The notes beneath the pieces are model-generated. The model ran no database searches. It worked only from the letters and a program-made list of their open reading frames with translations, and was not told where the DNA came from. 64,000 bases of DNA from Paramacrobiotus metropolitanus (Eukaryota > Tardigrada > Eutardigrada > Parachela > Macrobiotidae): contig NW_026570225.1 in the NCBI RefSeq assembly GCF_019649055.1, positions 3,472,001 to 3,536,000 of the forward strand, in the 5' to 3' direction. Positions 1-11,584 of the stretch are shown piece after piece. The position numbers were made by a program, and so were the translations under genes. Within the stretch, counting starts at the first letter, position 1. Every line of letters starts with the position of its first letter.

Positions 1-143
1 TTACTGGAACACAGTGTAGCACGTAGTAAAAGTACTTAGATTAATGTGTTATCAACTTTGCGTTTTTTGCTCTGCATAATAAATTATACTCGTACAGTGC
101 CTGCATACGATAACGGTGTAATACGCTGCGGGTAATTTTCTAG

Positions 144-2646
144 GCTGCCGCTTTACGAAAACACATCAAAATCCTCGAAGAACGCCTTCGAAATGAACGT
201 CATTCCCATGCAGTCAAATTTTCTGAACTGGAAAAACAGCTCATCCAAGAAAATGCCCAGCTCAAGGTAGTGACTTACAAAAATAAAACAAAGCAACTAC
301 AAAGTCTGCGATTAAATAAAAAGACACTTAATCATTTAGACCCTCATAATTATGTAATCATTTTATGTCTTTTGTTGTTACATAATTTTGTTTTTCATAT
401 AGAAAAGATTTATTATGTGAGTCGTGCATTTTAACATGCTGCACCGAGTTACTACAGTTTGCTGCCTTACGCAGAGAGCGAAACAGTTCTGCGTTTCCAA
501 AAATATATATTATTGCACTTTTTTCAATTTTGCAAACGCCAATTCGGCCACCGTACTACGGTATTTACCTTCTTTACTTATAATTAAGGTCTCAACAAAT
601 GCATTACAAAGGCAAATTAAGCGGGAACAACAGCTGGTGCAAGACCATGAACAGGAGCTGAGCAAACTGCGCAAAGGTGAACGGAAGAGCAAACTGTCCA
701 ACATTACCAGCGGAATTGCGCGGAGTTTCAGCGATGCCACACTGGAAGACATGGAAATGAAGGTTTCACGCGTTGCACTAGCCTTTTAATCTCTATCCAG
801 ACACCGAAAGAAGATTTTTATCACATCTATTTCAGGAAACATCGGCAAAACAAACTGATAACACTACTGAGTCGGAGGTGGTGCGCATGCTCAAGGAGCG
901 TTTAGACGACTCTGAAAAAGACCGCCGCGAAGCCGAAGCAATATTTAATCAGTAAGCTGTGACATTTCGGCTGATCACACTGCAGCGCATAAAAATTTGG
1001 TAATAATTACTTATGCAATTTGCACAATAATACGGCAGGGAGCACATTCAATGTGTACCAATAACAATGTACAGTACAGTAAGTATTTGTACTTAGATGG
1101 CATTCACAAAGCAACGCTGATAAAACGCAATTAAAACTTGTAGGAGAGTGTAAGTACGAGCATATGAATACGCAAATCATATAATATTATTAGTTTATTA
1201 GTTACGAATGTTTTGAATAGACGCATCTCCACTTTGCTGCGCGAACGCAACGTCCAGAGAGTCCAGATGCAAAGTGCCGAAGAAAACATTCTCAAATTCA
1301 GCGGCGAGAACGAAGCGCTAAGGCAAACTGCCTACGAATACCGTCAACAGATGGAAGCCATTGGCAACGGAAATCCTTTCAACGACAATCAGCTGGCCTT
1401 GATCAAGCGCGACAACCAGCAGCTGCGCGAAGAACTGGATGCCCTACACCGTGAGAAACAGAAACTCTTGTTCGATCTAGAGAATCTGTCGGAAGAATTA
1501 GCCCTGCTCAAGGCTAATGAGCGCCAGAATCACGAAAACAATCAACTGGCCACTAATTTGAAAGACCGCATCGACACCCTTCGCAACCAGCTCTCTTCGC
1601 TGGAAAGGAGAAACAGCCAAAGAAACGGAAACGCGAGTGGAGAAAGTTCAGCTGTGGATCTGTCATCCAGCGAACCAACGCCCAGGAACGACAGTGACAT
1701 TCGGCGGCAGGCGGAGCTAGAAGAGCAGTTGCTACAGTACCAGCGCCAATTAGCGGAAACCAATCAGAAGTTAGGCCGCGTTTTGGAGATGAGTCAGCGT
1801 TACGAATCACATTGCTACAAACTGGAAAAGGAACTGTACAAAATCTACGGAAATAGCTACCAATTTGTCCAGACAGATTGGCGGCACAAAGATCAGGATT
1901 TCATAAAAAATCTTAAAAAAACTACCGCTACTCGGTCTCTTCCTAATTATGCGCAAATGCCGGCTAGAAAATCAACAGGTGTTTCTGTAACGACCCAAAC
2001 ACCGGCTGTTCCACTGCCTAGCAACATGCGTCCGGAACGGGATGAACTGATGGACAAACTGACCGATAAAGTCAATGGTATGGTCAAAATGCTGGAAAGA
2101 ATCTCTCCTACGAACAGCCCGAAGTCATCGCGGAGAAAGAGCGTCAGCGAAGGTCATGCCGTGGCGGCGGCCTTTGATGACCTTTTGCGCTCAATTCGTG
2201 ACGGGCAAACGACGAATTCGGTGGATTTAACGAAACTGACCGAGGCGAAACTGGAAATTCAGGGTTTACAGAAGGCATTCCGCCATTTGGAGGAAAAGAA
2301 CAGTAACCTCGAAAGTGAAATACGGCTTCTACGCCAGCAACGAACGGAAGATGATCGAGTGTCACAGAATGGGAGTGTCGATTCCAACCGTCCAATTACT
2401 CAGGAGGAAATCGATGACCGCATCATGAAGGCACAGTTACGCGCCGCACAACTGCATGCCGCCGGCCTGTTGCCGTCCTTTGCGCCGGTAGGAGTGACGA
2501 ATCCTTTCTTGACGAACGATTCCCCGGGAAGCAACTTTACGTCCAACACTTCCGGTGTGTGGGAACTGCCGTGGAGTCCTAACGGTTTCGATGACGATCT
2601 TGCCAAAACAGCACAATTGCGTCCAAGAGCATCAACTCTTTTCTGA
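144..2646 (+). CDS. Coiled-coil protein, 3' portion (5' end outside the window)
   Basis: Exons read at 144-266, 589-762, 836-951 and 1221-2646, joining in phase at GT-AG boundaries (0, 0, 2). No start codon is visible: the first exon opens straight after an acceptor, so the 5' part lies left of the window. The product is dominated by charged heptad-like sequence rich in E, K, Q, L and R, as in long coiled coils. A Ser/Asn/Thr-rich linker follows, then a region with SPTNSPKSSRRKS, a basic phosphorylation-like patch, and a second coiled stretch. The tail is Pro/Asn-rich and ends in RPRASTLF. No catalytic or targeting motif is seen. It resembles cytoskeletal or vesicle-tether scaffolds in general character only; I do not recognise the family. 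The last exon is one 475-codon uninterrupted block, so coding is certain. Confidence 0.8.
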
Positions 2647-3857
2647 GCCTGTTTGCAACGTACATGCAGTGGACTCCATAAAGATGTTACACCCACAGGC
2701 CACGGCCATTAGCGCTATAAATGTGAGTGGATATTTTGTAACACCATTGTGAAGTCCAGTGTACAGATACCATATCGTTCCTAACCTTAACCCTGTTATG
2801 GTTAATCGTTTCATGGAGCTAGTTTGACGACTGGCCGTCACCCTTGGTCAATATGGAATACATTCTAACAGTCATATTTTATCGATGAAGGCTTCACAGA
2901 ATACAGTGTATGTATGCGGTATGTTATATTTGTATTGGGGATTCCCAGAGAACGACCCAGAAAATTCCTTGTCAATTGCGTTAATTAAATACCGGAAAAA
3001 TATCGCCAATACATTGATACAATGTCACCGATCGAGTGCCTATTTTAGGCGAAATTTATACAACAATAATATTGGAATTCTTGTTAAGTACTACAAAGCA
3101 CTTTTAATTTACATTAACTAAGAATTTATTCAATTTATGCGCCATAACAGGAAATTAAAAGCGGTGTGGAGAAATGCTTTCACAATAATTGATTATTGAT
3201 TTTGGGCCTTCCATCTCACTTCCAGATCTGATTTAAAGACATGGCTACGGTTGAAACAAAGTCAGTTCGATTCGTATTTAATCAGGAATAAGATTTTGTA
3301 ATATGATAACTATATGAGACAACATTTAATACTTACCTGACTTTGTAGTTTGTACGTAAGGACCTCCAGCTCGGTTTAATTAAAATCATTGGGAATTCGA
3401 AGAGGAACGCGGCATCCGTTCGCGGAACAAATGGTTAAACAGGAAGAAAAAAGGAACAAAATTTTATTGTTACCTGCGGCGGTTGCGTGTTACGCAGTGA
3501 ACGAAAGAGTTTCATACACCATGCGGAGGCAGTTTACACCATGCGGAGGCAGTTAAGAGGGCTACTTTTCGCGTAAACATATTTTTAGCGGTTTCGTTTC
3601 CTCTGTTAAACACAAAGAACTAGTTTTTTGCTGCTTCTGCTCTGTTTACGGTTTACCACTCCTCGCTCTCCAGCTTGGCGATCCGATTTCACTTTAAGTA
3701 TTTGCGAACAGTGAAACAGACTTCACTTCACGTTGATTAGTGGTCGTAGCTTTTCGGTTGTCTTCCTTTGTCTTCGATTTGCCGTTTTCGCTTTGATTCC
3801 AGCTCGAGAACTTTGTCCGCGAATTGTGAAACAAAGTCAAAGATCCACAAAAGCAAA
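2647..3857. other. Intergenic region with a 20-bp tandem duplication
   Basis: No convincing coding exon; short ORFs here lack splice context and composition bias. It holds the 3' flank of the coiled-coil gene and the presumed promoter and 5' UTR of the next gene. A perfect two-copy 20-bp tandem repeat lies at 3515-3554. Confidence 0.5.
3515..3554. repeat. Perfect 2 x 20 bp tandem duplication
   Basis: The unit tacaccatgcggaggcagtt occurs at 3515-3534 and again at 3535-3554 without mismatch. It sits about 300 bp upstream of the next gene's ATG. Confidence 0.9.
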
Positions 3858-5016
3858 ATGTCTGAACTGACGAACTATAGCGACGAAGAAATCACTGTGA
3901 CTTCTTCGACTATTATTGACAAGTTACCGATCGCTACGGATGTGCCGATGCCGTTAGCGTCGGCCTTTCCATCGGGATCGAATTTTTTGGCGGGATCCCG
4001 CTCGAAGAAATCCAAATCCAAGGCAGCTAAGCTCCCGAAAGAGACGGCTGGAAAGGAAACTGATGCAGCGTCATCCCGCTCGAAAAAGAAAGCCAAGGCC
4101 GAACCGGGAACTCGGAAGCCGCGTATGCTGACTATGGCGCAGGTAACGAAGAAGCTACAGCAGGCTGGTGTGGAGGATTTGGATACGGTTAGCCACTGCG
4201 TCCGAGTTGGGATTGCTCGGCATTTCATCAAGCTGGAAAGCGCAGCCGACTTGGATGCCGTTCTCGTCAGCACAGTATGCGATGAGGTCTTTGGAACAGA
4301 TTGCAAGACTAAAATCGACGTCACCTTGAAAATGGTTTTGCGTCAAAAGGACAATGGTAAGTGCGCGTAAGTCTGTGATGTCTATCGGTTTACGCATACG
4401 GATTAATTACAGAATACGGAGAATAGGGCGATTTTTTCGTTATAAGCTTAACAGACTATAACGCATCCCGTATTCGTTGTGCACAGCACGTCAAGGATTA
4501 CAGCAAATGAAATTTTATATTTCGAATGATACTGTTTGTGCCGAAGCGGTCATGTTTAAGAAATATATTGATGGTAGTAGAGAAAAATACAATAGAACTG
4601 ATCCCGAACTCGCCGCTTATTTCTTTCAGGATCTGATGAATATTACGGAGGAGATGATTATGCCGTGCGTTGCAGCGCCTGCAACCAAGGATACTACGTC
4701 AACGAGTTGTGCGCTGGACAGCCAGGGTTCTGCGATGGGAAATTTATGCACCACTGCGTGCAGTGCAAGAAATGCGTGGGTGGGTTTTTGATCATCTGCA
4801 TGTCAAGGCGTAAATTTTTACAACGAACTTTCTGACTGTACCATTCCGGTAGGAGACGTGCGTAATGATCACTGTGATGAATGTGGCAAGCATTACTTTG
4901 CGGGATCAATGGGCAATTTTTCGTGCCCCTGTCAAGATGGATTTGGACGCCGCAAGGGGGGTAAAGGCCGCAAGTCAGGTTTGAATTTGAAGGCGCTCTT
5001 GTTTCCCTTTTTATGA
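3858..5016 (+). CDS. Cys/His-rich zinc-binding-type protein of unknown function
   Basis: Start chosen at ATG 3858 (context aaaATG); an in-frame upstream ATG at 3768 would add 30 residues. Exon 1 is 3858-4356 (phase 1). Exon 2 starts at 4630 and restores frame as GSDEYYGGDDYAVRCSAC. The N-terminal half has a lysine/serine-rich linker suggesting a nuclear or nucleic-acid-binding protein, then a helical segment. The C-terminal half is rich in metal-ligand-type residues: CSAC, a later HHCVQCKKC, then DHCDECGKHYF and SCPCQDGFGRRKGGKGRK. The last part (from VNFYNELSDC) is in another frame and needs an intron of only 28 nt at 4780-4807; without it the protein stops at 4841. The Cys spacing matches no standard C2H2, RING or PHD pattern. 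I do not recognise the family. Confidence 0.6.
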
Positions 5017-5640
5017 AAAGGCCAGAGACGAACAGACAAAGGCATGCTTTGCAGTGGTGTGCATCACATTGATAGGTCACCAGCAACTGGTGGTTTCTCG
5101 CGATTTAATTGTTGTGACGTTTAGAGTCGGTTTAGACTGAGATAATAATTTCTGGAGAAGCTTTTCGATTTCCACTTTTATCACAATCATGGCAATATTG
5201 TTAGAATGATTCAATGATATGATGATCTATTGCTTTTTAGCGCAGTATTGTTCTTGTAACTTAGCACTCTGTTAAATGTTAGTGTTTTGCATAATTAACA
5301 GTTTAGGCGCTTCTGTTTTTTGTTTTTGTTCCAAAAACGATTTGACTGTATGCCATAAAAGCGCATTAATAAAATAAAATGCCAACACCTATACAGGCTG
5401 TAGTTGAAGTATCTGTATTTACCATTTCATTTATGTAATGCTTTCTCCACCAAACACGAATATAGGTAACGCAGCAAGCACGGTTTGCCGAGCATCATTA
5501 TAAACTTTAATGCCGCATGAACTTAAAATTCATGCATTAAAAATCACTGAAGATATGATATTCAACTCAATAAAAAGAAGCACCATGTATGCCACATACG
5601 GGCAACAAAAGAGGTATGTTCAACGGAATCACACAACTGT
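5017..5640. other. Convergent 3' flank between two genes
   Basis: AT-rich with no coding signal. It contains an AATAAA-type signal on the + strand near 5369 (ttaataaaataaaatg), suitable as the polyadenylation signal of the zinc-binding gene. The opposite-strand gene ends at 5641. Confidence 0.5.
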
Positions 5641-8600
5641 TTAGCTGTCATGGTATCGGGTGTTATTTTTCACCAAGTCCAACAAATACCGGTCCGTGCT
5701 GTCTTGCCAACGCTGAGGACGCGTAATTTTCTGCATTTTCTCCGCTTGTCTGTTTTCCCAACGAATTTGTTCCAGCTGGGCCAGTTTTGGTGCTGAACCA
5801 GCACAACCCCACACCTGCAAAACAGATTATGTATTGTTTACTGTAAGTCTCTAATGATGTTTACGAATCCCAGTACTACAGTACGTTGCCGCCCTAACAG
5901 CAATGAGTATCTCCCAGAAATAAAAACGTATTTGTATTTTGATGTCTTTCCGGAAAATATTGAGGAAGCATTAACTCATTCGCAAGATTCATCTGCAAAC
6001 ATCCGCCTTCGCGAAAAAGAAAACCAGGGTACTAGTACTTAATGTTAATTGTTAATCATAAGCAACCGCTGTGTTTCGCGCAGATTCTTACTTTCTACGT
6101 ACAGTTACACACTAGTATAAACACTACTATTAAGCTTTAACTCTCCCCCAAAGATAAAAACGAATGATGACGTCCTGTATGTGCGAAAGAGCGCCATTTT
6201 TCTAAACGTTTTCAACTTTATCAGCTCAATTTTGGGCGGTCATGAGCCAACTGCCAACCGGTAATGCATAACCAAACTTACGCGATAAAGTTAAACAATA
6301 ACAAGCGTCAAATATAAGCAGGCCGTTAGTATCTGCTGCAGGACTGCCGCGTACGTATCCCTTATCTATGCACAAGCAATGACTAACAGCAAAAAAATGA
6401 AAACAACATTAGCCATTAATAATCGATACATATGATGGGAAAACCTGATAACTGAAAGAGGAATGAATCGCGTCTTGTATGTCTATCTGAATTTTTCTAC
6501 ATCGCACGGGCGGGCACAGACAGCCGTTCTGTCGCGAGAGAAACAGTAACTTGATAAGCAAATCATTTTAGCTCGCTCTCTCTCTTTGATTTGCAAATGA
6601 ATTTGCAAATGAATACAAAATGTGATCCTGCTGGCCGTTCTAATTAAGTACACGTAGCTAGCCAGTAATCATGAACGCCAGGCAAGCTGCAGTTCAGGCT
6701 GCCGAAGGCGGAAATAATTCTTAATTTGTATTAATTGTACAAATTTAGAATTATTTCAGATGGTTACTACGGCTAAATGCTATAACGACTAAAACAGAAT
6801 GCTGTAAGATGGCTTAACGAGACCGTGGCAGTTAAAGAAATAAGCGCCAAAAATGTCTGCTAGAATGCAAGTCGATGCCCGATATCAGCCACGGATGTGT
6901 GTATGATTTAGGAAACCGAGCTCTTTAGCTCGGTTTTATAATTCAGCTGTGTATCTGCTGTTTGGCCAATGGTGGCGTTGTTATGATTCAGTTTTTTGTG
7001 ACTCAGAATCAGTGCATGATAGCCCGCGCACCGGAGCGTTTTTGGCCTAGATACTGTCGACAGACGTGTCTTCACACGTACATATTTGACACTCAACAAT
7101 AAATATTTCAGTTGCCGATTATCTGAACCTTCGTTTACGATTTCCGGTATCATGCAACTATCTACGCTTATTGTCAGATTAGCCGCATTAGACTCATTAG
7201 CGCACTAGTGCCCACAGTTCGCATCAAATGTAAATTTTGTTGTAAACACAGCTGATTATAACAAAATTTCATTACATAGTGGTGTCCCCGTCACTCCCCA
7301 CTATGTAATGCCCCCACAAACAGTGAGAAATACGCGCGTATCGTAGAAGCATAATTCGTCATACTTCGCAGTTTGGATATTTAGCTGAGGCATCTTTTTT
7401 CGGTGCTTTTCTTGAATTACTCAAAAGCCTTTTAAGTTGCTTACGCTTCGTATCTAATTTTATTTTTTATCAACTTTCTCCCTTTGTGCTTGGTATTTAA
7501 TGTTAGCAAGTACAATGCTTGTTGCTTGCACTCCCTGCAGTCACTGTTCCCTGTGCAGATAATTAAGCACCTCGAGACAAACAAGTTTGTCCTGCAGACC
7601 CTCATTGACGGCCGTATGCATGTTGGACTCGACTTTAAGAATTGGTCGCTTAGGATCGCCTCCAATTTCGATACCTCGGTACGCGCCACGAGCGTGTTCG
7701 TTCAAGTAGACCAAGTTCGCGCCACCTGAGATTGCAAAAAAAACAAGCGAACGGTGAGAACGACCAGTATGCCACTTTCCTTTACGATCAGCAAAATGTG
7801 AGCAAAACCGCAAGATGGTACCCTTACGTTCAAGTCGCTTGAACTGCGGCTGTAGCTGGTAAATTACGCAATCCGAACCACCCCATCGATGCTGGCTTTC
7901 CCTGTTCAATACAAACCGCTTTGTAGATCGATCAAAATGTGTTGTACTGAAGCTTACAATTCATTAAAAATCGGAGGGAATAGTACAATTACAACCTAAA
8001 ATATCAGGAGGTAGTACAACAAAATGACAATAAAAATTCGTAGTATATTTACGTACCTCCACTCAGTATCAACAGCAATACAGTAAGACGAGCCTGACTC
8101 TAAGCGATATATAGAAACTGTCGGTCCATTGTAATGCAGTGTGTGGTGGAGAAATCTGCAAACACATAAACTTGACAAACCTCGAGTTATTTTCTCAAAT
8201 CGCAGCTTACCTATTAAATGATAATCCATGCTTGTCACTATTCAAAAAAGGTCAGTTAGTATTCGGACTGATTAAGACAGCGGAGCAATTCCATCTCATC
8301 TACCTATTGTACAGGAGTGTCCATGTCGTTAAATTGGCGGCCTCAACAAGCTGCTGAATAAACTGATGTGGGTTGATCGTAGGGACAGACGGGGAAGTGT
8401 GCATTGTCGATTGATTGGATTCGCGGCGACTGAGAGAACTCAGTGTGCCGGTTGAATGGTGACTAGAGAAACCTCGGCAAGTGGAGGCTACATGTGATCG
8501 TTTTATGTACAATCTGGGTAAAGAACACGAAAGAACCCATAAAAGAGCGATTGAGCTCAACTGGAGCTGTATCTCATTATCTTGGTCCAAAAGCTGCAAA

Positions 8601-11584
8601 GTCGAACATCTTATGAGCATTTGGATTCCTAAAAAAATATCCTTATGCAAAGGAAAAGAAACTCTGAACATACCGGTAAGAAGTCATCTTCCAAATGAGT
8701 ATCGGGTTTGCGCTCCTGACTGGATACTCCGGAGCATGAGATCAAACTTTGCACTACAAAGTGGTGCAGACAATTAAGTAGATGGACGCCGTTTTGCTCG
8801 ACCCATTCGCCGAACTGCATAGCATCAACGCCACTTTCCGGATCAACATCCTGAAATGACGGTAAACTCAGCAATGAAGTACTTTCCCATATTTATTAAT
8901 GTAGTTATCATGAAACACTCACCAACGATCGCACCAGCGCATGAAACACTTGTTGATCCGCGTCGCTAATCAATCGAGAAAGACCCGTGGCAGCACAAGC
9001 CACTTTAACGCTCACAGTTAACAGTAACAACATATCTGAAACAAACCAATTTACAATTAAGTGAACAACGCTGCACTGTGTTAAATATTGGATTTTTTTA
9101 TGTCAGTACAGATATTATATTCTTTGTAACAAAATATGAAGTTATTTTTAATAAACCTTGCCTTCTTCGTGCAATGTGCCGATTCCTCTTGAGAATACCC
9201 GAAAATAATAATGGATTTGTTCATGCGGCGAAGTAAGAGACAAGATTTCCATAACATTCCGCACAAAAGCCCTTTTGCGTCAACATGTTGGGATTGTTGT
9301 GCAATTCCGAAGGCTTGGAAGAATGTTGAAAATGTTGGAATAACAGCAAGCCCAGAAACGGTGCCGCGTCATGGAAATAATTCTCGAAAGCGTCTCGTGA
9401 GATGCCTCTTCCTTCGGAAAAGGTGGTGCTGTCCACATTTGGTGCATTTTCCACGTTCTCACTGTTAGCAAGGTTGCTGGTCAGTTGCACCCATTTCTAC
9501 AAAACAAAAACACAATTACTTGATCCATACGCGAAATCCGGCACGATATCTATCTGACTCCGAATTCAGTTTGCTGTAATATGCAAAAGGATTGTAAATC
9601 AACCTGTCGCTTCTGTTTAAGGCAAATCACCTTAGGTCTCTTAAACAACGAACCGGCCGATCTTCGCCGGCGGAATTTTTCGTGAAACCCGTGAAAATGC
9701 TTCATCCACTGCTTATCCATTCGCAAGGCTTTACCGATTACAGGAAAATCATCAGATTAATCAAAAACGATGCTGCGCTAGAAAATAAGCTACCTAACTG
9801 TCACTCGAAAAGCGCTTTAATAAAGTTTATGGAACTACTGCATATCGCAAGGAAGGGCGGAAGTAACGATTCACTCAAGTGCTTTTCTTGTTGCTGGCGC
9901 GCAATTCATCTTCCGTCAAAAATGTATAACTCGATCGCAGTTGTTATCCGTTACAGTTTAGTACGACAAAATAAAAAAACAGCTGTATCAGGAAATGCGC
10001 CATTCATTCCACTGAATAAAATAGCACTGTAAGCAGCATTCAGCAAAACACCAGAACCATTTTCATGGGCACGAATTTAGTAAATGCACAAACGTTTGAT
10101 GAAACTCTGGTCCAACAGAAAAGTGCTGTGTAGTATATGGTGAATTAAGATATCATATGCTTTAGCTTGTAAATTGTTGCATCAGTTAATATCACCTTAT
10201 CTCAAACAGGTAGAACGTTGCTCTGTTAGTTATTTTATACGATTTATTTAATCCCAAATTTCCATTTAACATTCCCAAAAGTGAGTTGAAATGAAACAAT
10301 CCAAAGATTTTACAATTACAAGGCAAAAAACCAAAACAGGCAACCCTTACAAAGATATCCTTAACTACTCACTGTGTTTATGTGCACAGAATTTCAACCA
10401 GCCGAAGTTCATTAATGTCAAAAACTAAAAATAAAGTACCTTACAATTTTACAAAATATGGAATTAAACATTCCTGGCGCTAAACAAATTCAAAAATTGT
10501 AAAAATTCACGTGAATGACAAGGGTATATGAACAGAAGGCTGAACATAACGCACATTGAAAATTCAGCTTTGTTTTACCACACCGTAGATTCAGCGGAAG
10601 CTCCTCAAGTGTCATCATTACTTATGAAACAAGACAACCACTTATTCTGAAGTGTCAGAAAACAAGCATTTCCAGCCATATAAAGATCATAAAGCTTGCA
10701 AAATCAAATTATTTATATTCAATATCTTCGTTATCTTTGGTAGAAGGCTGAAGAAGAATTACTGTCGGTCAACTGTAAGTCTGCAACTGTTAATTCGGTT
10801 AGAATTGCAGCAAATGTAAGGGATTAAGATAAATCATTTCTAAAAACATTACAAGTTTGCAAAGGCATTACGAAAATACGGAAAGATAGGTGAAAGAAAT
10901 AAAACAACTCTTTAGAATAGTTCAACGGAAAGATCAAGGCGATGGCCTACGAATACATAAATAACAAGCATCGATACGAGGCGTCTAGACAGATCAGTAA
11001 AAACCATACCGCATCCTTCTTTTGCGGCAGGAGCTGTAAATTTTAACATTCCTGTAACGGGTAAGCGCCAAAATTCGTTGATAACTAATGGTAAGCATTT
11101 ATTCGCTTAAATCCTTTTGCTATAACATTAAGCTTCGAATTTTAACTTGGGAATTCAATTAATAATATCGGTTTGCTTTCATATTGAAACCGAATGGTAT
11201 TCAAAATTCAGTATTATAAGCTTTCAGCCTAGTAATACAGTACTTTTCAAATTTTGAAAATAGGCAATTTTTTATGAGTATCGTAAGCGGCACGGATAAC
11301 CCAACATAACAAAATGCTAAACAATATCAGCCCGAAGCATCATATCGATGTGCTCGTAGATACAGCACTTATTACGTTACATCATTGTCATCGTAAACAT
11401 CCTCAAGAAGACCAACCTCAGCAACTTTAAACAGATCCGCAGCGAGATCTATTTGGTTAAGATTAGAAAGACCATCCGTCGTGTCCAGCGTGGATGGTTG
11501 ACTGGCACGCTTTCTCAGCGCACTTAGAGTTCTCATTCTGGAACGAAATGGACCGCCGGAGTGCTCCGAGTGATTATTCCCCAT
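5641..11584 (-). CDS. MEAK7: TLDc-domain protein, MEAK7/TLDC1-like
   Basis: The TLDc part reads through exons 8304-~8429 (or 8462), 8057-8155, 7828-7901, 7571-7725 and 5641-5814, all in phase. It gives WTLLYN, GPTVSIYRLESGS, VDTEWR, GGSDCVIYQL, ANLVYLN, GIEIGGDP and finally CLEVWGCAG followed by a basic helix and stop. This order matches the end of MEAK7/TLDC1 (YLN, G.GGG, LEVWG). Upstream, helical exons at 8923-9035 and 8674-8850 join in phase, and 9255-9496 is probable; they correspond to the EF-hand-like middle region. The proposed first exon (about 11391-11584) begins MGNNHSEH, an N-myristoylation-type start as in human MEAK7 (MGNSRS), but its link to the rest is inferred. The join between 8674 and ~8462 is out of phase, so an exon or boundary is missing there. 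MEAK7 is a lysosome-associated activator of alternative mTOR signalling in mammals. The last intron is about 1.75 kb. Confidence 0.72.
6711..6757. repeat. Near-perfect 20-bp inverted repeat
   Basis: Arms 6711-6730 and 6738-6757 pair with one mismatch around a 7-nt AT-rich loop. It lies in the last large intron of the MEAK7-like gene. Confidence 0.8.
7270..7310. repeat. Perfect 13-bp inverted repeat
   Basis: CATTACATAGTGG at 7270-7282 and its exact reverse complement at 7298-7310, with a 15-nt loop. Intronic. It could be a relic of a small transposon or a chance hairpin; no target duplication was noticed. Confidence 0.8.
9497..11390. other. Probable large intron of the MEAK7-like gene
   Basis: Between the helical exon ending at 9496 and the MGNN exon I found no in-phase exon on the minus strand. 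A 116-codon plus-strand ORF at 9682-10032 has no start context, splice partner or recognisable motif and looks like chance. The rest is AT-rich. Confidence 0.4.

Noticed and set aside
1553-2395. Long antisense ORFs under the coiled-coil exon
   Set aside because: Shadows of a strongly coding plus-strand exon.
6911-6940. Stem-loop followed by T-run (AACCGAGCTCTTTAGCTCGGTTTT), like a bacterial terminator
   Set aside because: It lies inside an intron of a spliced animal gene; a rho-independent terminator has no role here.
9682-10032. 116-codon plus-strand ORF
   Set aside because: No similarity, no codon bias and no splice context; falls in a probable intron on the opposite strand.
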